Shown: one piece after another, positions 35,339 to 39,801 of the stretch
How the letters are laid out: each line of letters begins with the position of its first letter
Position numbering within the stretch: position 1 is the stretch's first letter
Assembly (NCBI GenBank): GCA_009377505.1
Contig: WHTX01000005.1
Span: 1-39,801 of the forward strand
DNA: 39,801 nt
Direction: 5' to 3'
DNA from: Acidimicrobiia bacterium
GTDB lineage: Bacteria > Actinomycetota > Acidimicrobiia > Acidimicrobiales > CAIXPF01
Notes under the pieces: model-generated
Database searches by the model: none
The model's input: the letters and a program-made list of their open reading frames with translations, nothing else
What the model was told of the DNA's origin: nothing
Position numbers and translations under genes: made by a program

Positions 35339-36193
35339 TCAGCGCCTGCGGGGCGCCGGCAGGGTGGGAGCGCGGCGCTCATCGATCTCCAGGTGGCGGC
35401 GGCTGATGGGCTCGTCCCAGACGTCGTCGGTGAAGAGCCAGAACTGGTCGGCGAGGATGGCGTCGTGGACGAGCTCGGCGACCTCGGCAGGCGGCAAGCC
35501 GTTCTCGACCATCCGCCGAGCGATCTCGACGAACCGGGCCGTGCCGGGGTCACGCTCGCCCGCAGGGGCCGGTCGGCCGCCAGGGCGGTTGCGGACGGTG
35601 GACTCGAGGATGTTGGTGGCGACGAAGCCCGGGCTCAGACAGGTCACCCCGACCGTGGAGCCCTCGCGACGCAGCTCGTTGTAGAGGGTCTCGCTGAGCG
35701 TCACGACCCCGTGCTTGGACACGTTGTAGGGCGCGCCGAACGGCGAGGAGGTGTGCCCGGCGATCGACGCCGTGGTGACGATGTGTCCGTCGCCATGGCT
35801 CAGCAGGTGAGGCACGAACGTTCGGATGCCGTGCACGACGCCCCACAGGTTCACGTCGAGGGTCCAGCGCCAGTCGTCGAGGGACACCTTCCACGTCGGC
35901 CCGTTTGCCCCGCCCACACCGGCGTTGAGGCAGACGACGTTGACGGCGCCGAAAGCGTCGATGGCCGCGGCGAGCACGGCCTCGTGGTCCTCGGGGGCGG
36001 CGACGTCACAGCGCAACCCGATCGCCTCGGCCCCGTTCGCCCGCAGCTCGGCCACGGCCCCGTCGAGGGGGGCCTGCTCGATGTCGGCGACGACGATCCT
36101 CATGCCGGCACGGGCGAAGCGGTCACAGAATGCCCGCCCCATGCCCGAGGCACCTCCCGTCACCACGGCCGTCCTCCCGTTGAGCGCATCCAC
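35339..36193 (-). CDS. SDR family oxidoreductase, long C-terminus
   Basis: 284 residues from the GTG at 36193 (GGGAGGGG upstream); an ATG at 36223 is the alternative. TGGASGMG cofactor site, VVADIE (acidic, NAD), CLNAGVGG in place of NNAG, Ser in TTASIAG and YNVSK Tyr/Lys. After the SDR core a C-terminal helical domain (GTARFVEIARRMVENGLPPAEVAELVHDAI, then FWLFTDDVWDEPI) replaces the usual DGG ending, as in the DltE/CsgA-like or acyl-CoA reductase-type SDRs. Co-directional with the SDR gene downstream. Confidence 0.9.
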   Translation of the reverse strand: MDALNGRTAVVTGGASGMGRAFCDRFARAGMRIVVADIEQAPLDGAVAELRANGAEAIGLRCDVAAPEDHEAVLAAAIDAFGAVNVVCLNAGVGGANGPTWKVSLDDWRWTLDVNLWGVVHGIRTFVPHLLSHGDGHIVTTASIAGHTSSPFGAPYNVSKHGVVTLSETLYNELRREGSTVGVTCLSPGFVATNILESTVRNRPGGRPAPAGERDPGTARFVEIARRMVENGLPPAEVAELVHDAILADQFWLFTDDVWDEPISRRHLEIDERRAPTLPAPRRR

Positions 36194-36282
36194 GATCCTG
36201 GTGTCCCCTCCCTCGTCGACCATCCGCGCCGCTGGTGGCCTGCACCGTAGCTGCGTCGGTACGGCCGGATCTGGCCGAGGAG

Positions 36283-37447
36283 CTAGCCGTGCCGGGGTAG
36301 CGTCATGTCCCATCGTCGGATGACGTATTGGGTGCCGTCGGGCCATCGGGTGCCGGGCTTGCCGTGTTCGATGCCTACCCGCCAGCGTTTCTTGTGGATG
36401 AAAGTGTGGTGGTGGCGGCACAACAAGACGCCGTTGTCGACACTCGTCCGCCCGCCATACTCCCATTCCGTGCAGTGATGGATATCACACCACGAGACGG
36501 GCCGGTCACAGCCAGGGAAAGTGCAACGACCGTCGCGGATGGTGACCGCCCGGCGGATGGAGGTCGTCCAACGCCGGCTGTCCCGGCCGACGTCGAGGAC
36601 GTCGCCATCGGCGCCGAGCACGACCCGGAACGCCTGCGAGTCACATGTCGGGAGACCGGCGTCGTCGTACCTGTCGAAGGGGACGACGACCGCGACCCGG
36701 TAGCGGTCAGGGACCGACGCCTCCGAGGGTTCGCGGCGCATCGTCTGGCCGACCAGGTCGAGCAGCGCCCCCGCCCGCAACTGCGACGCGAGCTGGCCCA
36801 CGACGGAAGGGTCCCCGTCGCGGGCGGCGCGTAGGTAGCGGTCGACCTCGGCCCCGAGCGCGGCGTGCAACAGGTCCCCGCTCTCGGCGGAGAAGCTGCC
36901 GTTGAGCACCCAGCGTCCGTCCAGGGTCTTGGACAGGAACACCTCGTCCACCGGCTCCGGGCCTGGTACAGGGTCGGGCGCGTCGACGTCGGCGGCGCAG
37001 CCCTCCCAGTGGCGGGCCGCAGCCCGGAACGACCCGGCGTCGAGCTCGACGGCCTGGCCGACCAGCAGGGCTTCGCGCGGGCAGCGAGGGCGGGGTGGAG
37101 GCGCTCACACCCGGCGAGGACGGCGAGGTGATCGGGGCTGAGCGCGCCGGCGCCGACGCCGAGGGCAGCATCCGCAGACCCCGGCCCGCCCGCAGCCTCG
37201 CCGCCAGTGCGGGCTTGGGGGACCCGGTCCGCCCCGCCGCCCAGCCAGCCGCCGAGCGCGCCCCCTCCAGTTCGTGCAGGGCGCGCCGCTCGAGCTCGGC
37301 GAGCACCGCCGCGGAGAACGCGTTCACCGCGTTCAACAACACCTCGGCCTCGATCACGCACCGCGCGACCTCGTCATCACACAAGCCAGCCACGTCGACA
37401 TCAGCGAGCGACTGGGCCATCGCCCCGATGTCGAATACCTCGCTCAT
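36283..37447 (-). pseudogene. DUF222/HNH endonuclease, second copy with two frameshifting deletions
   Basis: Homologous to the intact gene at 4225-5469, in inverted orientation. It starts SEVFDIGAMAQSLADVDVAGLCDDE at 37447 and keeps the reading frame to RGLRMLPSASAPAR. Compared with the intact copy, 10 bases are missing near 37152-37156, and a single base is missing near 37075-37079. After both, the frame resumes with LLVGQAVELDAG and continues through WCDIHHCTEWEYGG and LCRHHHTFIHK to a stop at 36283. A functional product would need both lesions repaired. The HNH half (about 220 residues from an in-frame GTG codon at 36951) is intact and about 80% identical to copy 1. A LexA-like box lies 17 bp before the start. 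Confidence 0.85.
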
Positions 37448-37463
37448 GGCAACACTTTACAAC

Positions 37464-37479
37464 ACGAACGTCTGTTCGA
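37464..37479. promoter_or_regulatory. LexA/SOS-box-like operator of the second HNH gene
   Basis: ACGAACGTCTGTTCGA contains CGAAC-N4-GTTCG, a perfect palindrome matching the actinobacterial SOS box TCGAAC-N4-GTTCGA at all but the first base. It ends 17 bp upstream of the HNH ATG. 13E12-family genes of Mycobacterium tuberculosis are known LexA targets, which supports the reading. Confidence 0.65.
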
Positions 37480-37502
37480 GCAAGCGATTCGCCACAACTC
37501 GC

Positions 37503-37538
37503 TGAACGCGTTCATGAGAACACGAACTCGAGGTTCTC
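37503..37538. promoter_or_regulatory. Two further GAAC/GTTC inverted repeats
   Basis: TGAACGCGTTCA (37503-37514) is a perfect 12-bp palindrome. GAGAAC (37516-37521) and GTTCTC (37533-37538) form a second inverted repeat that encloses CGAAC-N5-GTTC. Both use the LexA half-site but with spacings other than 4, so they may be auxiliary or degenerate operators or another regulator's sites. Confidence 0.35.
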
Positions 37539-37704
37539 GTGAAGGGCACCCAGGCCCGGAGCCCGATAGCGCAACGAGTGAGGACTAGCGCAATCATTGG
37601 CCTGGGCGGTGTGGTCCGCTCTGAGGAGGAGCTCGCCGCCCGGGGCTCGAGGCGATGGCACGCGGCCCCGGCGGCGGTGACGAGCCCGCGGCGGCAGCGC
37701 CTTG

Positions 37705-39387
37705 CTACGCCGTGGCTGGTGCGCCGCCCCGGATCAGTCGGCCGGGGTAAGCCCCGGTGTGCTCGCCGTTCTCGTAGGTGAGCTCACCGTTGCAGATCGT
37801 CATCCGGTAGCCCTGAGCACGCTGGATCAGGCGCTTGCCGCCTGCCGGGAGGTCGTAGACCATGTGGGGGTCTTCAAGGCAGAGGGCGTCGTAGTTGATC
37901 AGGTTGAGGTCGGCCCGGTAGCCGGGGGCGATGACACCACGGTCGTCGAGCCCGTAGAGGAGCGCGGTGTCCTGGGTCATCTTGTGCACCACGAACTCGA
38001 GAGACATCCTCGGGCCCTTTGTACGGTCACGTGTCATGTACGCCAGCATGTAGGTGGGCACGCTGGCGTCACACAGCACACCGCAGTGGGCGCCGCCGTC
38101 GGACAGGCCGAACACCGAATGCTCGTGCTCGATGGCGGTCACCTGCTCGCCGAGGTTGCCGCGGTACTTGCCGAACAGGAACAGGATCGGGCGCTTGTCG
38201 GCCATCACGTCCATCAGCGCCTCGCGGACGTGGATGCCCTTGGCCTCGGCGATCCCGGCAATGGAATCGGGATGATCCGGCTCGTAGCTGAGGTCGGTCG
38301 GCAGCACGTACATCTTGTGCCACGTCGAGATCATCTTGTTCGTGTCGGCAAAGCGCGATGTCTTGGCTTCGTCGGCCAGCACCTTGGCCCGGAACTCCGG
38401 GTCGAGCAGCATCCGTCGCTGCTCGTCGAAGGGCAGGTCCTTGATCTCCGCGTAGGAGGGGAACTGGCGCATGGGGTTGAGCGTGCCCTCGAGCGTCATC
38501 AGCACCGACGCCGGCCGCGCCCCGACCTGGGGGCGGATGGCAAGGCCCTCCGGGTTGAGCCGATCGGCCAGGTCCCAGATGCCGTTGTCGATGTTCGGCG
38601 TCACGAGGAAGGTGAGGGGACGGCGGGTGAGGCGGGCGATGTGCTCGATCCACGCCAGTTCCTCGGGCTGGTCGAGGTAGTCGGAGATGACCTCCATCGT
38701 GCCGTGGTCGAAATCGGCGAACGCCTCGGCGATGGCCACCATCTCATCGGCGGTCGCGTTGGTGCCCGGCACGAGGTTCCCGGCTTTGTCCATGTGCCCG
38801 TAGAAGCGGGAGGTGGAGAACCCGAGCGCGCCGTCGGCGAGCGCCTGGCGGGTGAGCTCGGACATCTGGGCCATGTCCTCGACGGTGGCGTCGTCGTAGC
38901 AGCGCTCCCCCATCACGTAGTGACGCAGCGCCACGTGCGGCAACTGCGTACCGACGTCGATGGTGTAGGGCGTGTCGATCGTGTCGAGGTACTGGCCGAA
39001 GCTCTCCCAGCCCCACGGGATGCCCTCGTGCAGCGCTGTCCCGGGGATGTCCTCGACGCTCTCCATCAGCTGGACCAGCGCGTCCTCCGTACCCGGTCGC
39101 ACCGGGGCGAACCCGACGCCGCAGTTCCCCATGACGACCGTGGTCACGCCGTGCCAGCTCGACGGGGTCACCTGCTTGTCCCAGCACACCTGCCCGTCGA
39201 AATGGGTGTGGATGTCCACGAAGCCGGGCGTGAGCAACAGCCCGTCGGCGTCGACGACCCGCTTCGCGGGCCGGTCGATCGAGCCCACCTCGCTGATACG
39301 GCCACCGTTGACGGCCACATCGCCGGTGTAAGCCGGGCGGCCGGTGCCGTCCACGATGCGGGCGTTCCTGATGATCAGCTCGTCCAC
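37705..39387 (-). CDS. N-acyl-D-amino-acid deacylase-type amidohydrolase
   Basis: 560 residues of the D-aminoacylase branch of the amidohydrolase superfamily. Start DELIIRNARIVDGTGRPAYTGDVAV; metal motif FVDIHTHFDGQ (HxH); the metal-bridging Cys in MGNCGVGFAPVRPG; LSDGGAHCG as the catalytic Asp region; and the beta-sandwich tail GVIAPGYRADLNLINYD. Usual length for the family is about 480-580. It hydrolyses N-acyl-D-amino acids or related amides; many actinobacterial homologues have unknown substrates. GTG start after GGGGGTT. A 257-bp gap with the HNH operator region lies downstream of it. Confidence 0.92.
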   Translation of the reverse strand: MDELIIRNARIVDGTGRPAYTGDVAVNGGRISEVGSIDRPAKRVVDADGLLLTPGFVDIHTHFDGQVCWDKQVTPSSWHGVTTVVMGNCGVGFAPVRPGTEDALVQLMESVEDIPGTALHEGIPWGWESFGQYLDTIDTPYTIDVGTQLPHVALRHYVMGERCYDDATVEDMAQMSELTRQALADGALGFSTSRFYGHMDKAGNLVPGTNATADEMVAIAEAFADFDHGTMEVISDYLDQPEELAWIEHIARLTRRPLTFLVTPNIDNGIWDLADRLNPEGLAIRPQVGARPASVLMTLEGTLNPMRQFPSYAEIKDLPFDEQRRMLLDPEFRAKVLADEAKTSRFADTNKMISTWHKMYVLPTDLSYEPDHPDSIAGIAEAKGIHVREALMDVMADKRPILFLFGKYRGNLGEQVTAIEHEHSVFGLSDGGAHCGVLCDASVPTYMLAYMTRDRTKGPRMSLEFVVHKMTQDTALLYGLDDRGVIAPGYRADLNLINYDALCLEDPHMVYDLPAGGKRLIQRAQGYRMTICNGELTYENGEHTGAYPGRLIRGGAPATA

Positions 39388-39421
39388 GTAACCCCCAGAG
39401 TCCGGTTGGCGGCGACAATAG

Positions 39422-39536
39422 CCCTGATCTTTTCATGAGGCTCGCGGCCAGGCCACTGACCAGGACGGCAGCTGGTAGGGCGAGCCATGCGGGCAACTGG
39501 TTGACCAGCTCGAGCGAGCTCGAATGAAAGATTGGG
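39422..39536 (-). mobile_element. MITE-like element, copy B (115 bp) with 5-bp target duplication
   Basis: Flanked on both sides by the direct repeat AATAG (39417-39421 and 39537-39541). Terminal inverted repeats are CCCTGATCTTTTCAT at the left and ATGAAAGATTGGG at the right. The body is about 75-80% identical to 16807-16919 in opposite orientation. No protein is encoded. It lies between the start of the deacylase gene (30 bp away) and a tRNA fragment. Confidence 0.68.
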
Positions 39537-39609
39537 AATAGTCGGCCCGTCGCACCGGCTCATCGCCCGACCGCGTCGGCCGGTCCGCGACCGAGGGGCC
39601 GCCAGGCGT

Positions 39610-39639
39610 AGGTCGATGGTTCGAATCCATCCCGGCCCA
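39610..39639 (+). other. tRNA 3'-end fragment, possible att-site remnant
   Basis: AGGTC is followed by a perfect T-arm (GATGG, loop TTCGAAT, CCATC) and an acceptor-like CCGGCCC plus A. No matching 5' acceptor GGGCCGG, D-arm or anticodon arm lies in the preceding 100 bases, so this is not a complete tRNA. Such 3'-end copies are left when a tRNA-targeting integrase inserts an element. Confidence 0.45.
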
Positions 39640-39662
39640 TGGGCTCCGTTTACGGTGATCCG

Positions 39663-39801
39663 ATGACCACCGTCGACGCCAATGAGGTCACCCTGGGCAT
39701 CGAGTCCTTCGGTGACGACGACGCACCACTCGTCCTGCTCGCGGGCGGGACGACGATGCTCTCCTGGCCCGACGCGCTCTGCGAGCGCCTCGCCGCCGGC
39801 G
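39663..39801 (+). CDS. Alpha/beta hydrolase, 5' end only
   Basis: The frame from the ATG at 39663 reads TTVDANEVTLGIESFGDDDAPLVLLAGGTTMLSWPDALC and runs off the window. The oxyanion-hole region VLLAGGTTMLSW is that of alpha/beta hydrolases of the actinobacterial TAP/epoxide-hydrolase-like group. The catalytic Ser, Asp and His lie beyond the window, so activity cannot be judged. Confidence 0.82.
   Translation, partial: MTTVDANEVTLGIESFGDDDAPLVLLAGGTTMLSWPDALCERLAAG

Noticed and set aside
35339-36466. Longer SDR start at 36466
   Set aside because: The extra 90 residues overlap the HNH copy antisense and contain its shadow (ARRHPIRHPTMGHD). The GTG at 36193 with GGGAGGGG fits the SDR family start.
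39540-39640. A complete tRNA, or even tRNA-Sec, ending at 39639
   Set aside because: GGGGCCGCCAG resembles part of the long variable arm of tRNA-Sec, and a tRNA-Sec would be exciting beside a selenoprotein gene. But no 5' acceptor strand pairing with CCGGCCC, no D-arm and no UCA anticodon arm can be folded in the preceding 100 bases.

Overview
The window is very GC-rich (roughly 70% by eye), gene-dense DNA. GGGGG/GGAGG ribosome sites, frequent GTG starts, many ATGA/GTGA/TGATG stop-start overlaps and a DUF222-HNH (13E12-type) family indicate an actinobacterium. The gene content (many CoA-transferases, SDRs, an F420/FMN LLM oxidoreductase, acyl-CoA dehydrogenase, thiolase plus DUF35) fits the class Acidimicrobiia best; the class is inference. 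Several single-base frameshifts suggest either real decay or uncorrected assembly errors.

Layout. 1-4.1 kb: the start of an Hsp70-family ATPase (cut by the window edge); a probable selenoprotein of the glycine/proline-reductase B family, interrupted by an in-frame TGA at 1870-1872; two frameshifted hypothetical genes; and a 3' fragment of a type I restriction hsdR gene. 4.2-8 kb: an intact DUF222-HNH gene and a double-length CaiB-type CoA-transferase. 8.1-10.7 kb: an L,D-transpeptidase lipoprotein and a PPi-type phosphofructokinase. 10.7-14.9 kb: a tightly overlapping five-gene minus-strand operon (amidohydrolase, DUF35 OB-fold protein, SCP-type thiolase homologue, SRPBCC protein, acyl-CoA dehydrogenase). 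15-18.2 kb: a two-gene ABC exporter with the broken start of a third cistron, a MITE-like element, an SDR and a SnoaL-like protein. 18.2-25.2 kb: a minus operon (substrate-binding lipoprotein, LLM oxidoreductase, alpha-methylacyl-CoA racemase), divergent from a second double CoA-transferase. 25.2-31.3 kb: zinc alcohol dehydrogenase, an orphan Phd antitoxin with a collapsed vapC, a VOC epimerase, a ThuA-like protein, an M13 peptidase and a quinone reductase. 31.4-36.2 kb: an SDR and an enoyl-CoA hydratase upstream of the quinone reductase, a serine hydrolase, and two more SDRs. 36.3-39.8 kb: a second, broken DUF222-HNH copy in opposite orientation with a LexA-like box, a D-aminoacylase-type amidohydrolase, a second MITE copy, a tRNA 3'-end fragment and the start of an alpha/beta hydrolase.

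Together the metabolic genes look like acyl-CoA catabolism: CoA activation and racemisation, dehydrogenation, hydration, SDR oxidation, thiolase or retro-aldol cleavage, and propionyl-CoA disposal. They are interspersed with the debris of defence and toxin-antitoxin genes. The strongest unusual signals are the TGA-containing selenoprotein gene, the 115-bp MITE-like element with a perfect 5-bp target duplication, the GAAC/GTTC operator cluster ahead of the broken HNH gene, and the two fused CoA-transferases whose N-terminal halves lack the catalytic aspartate.
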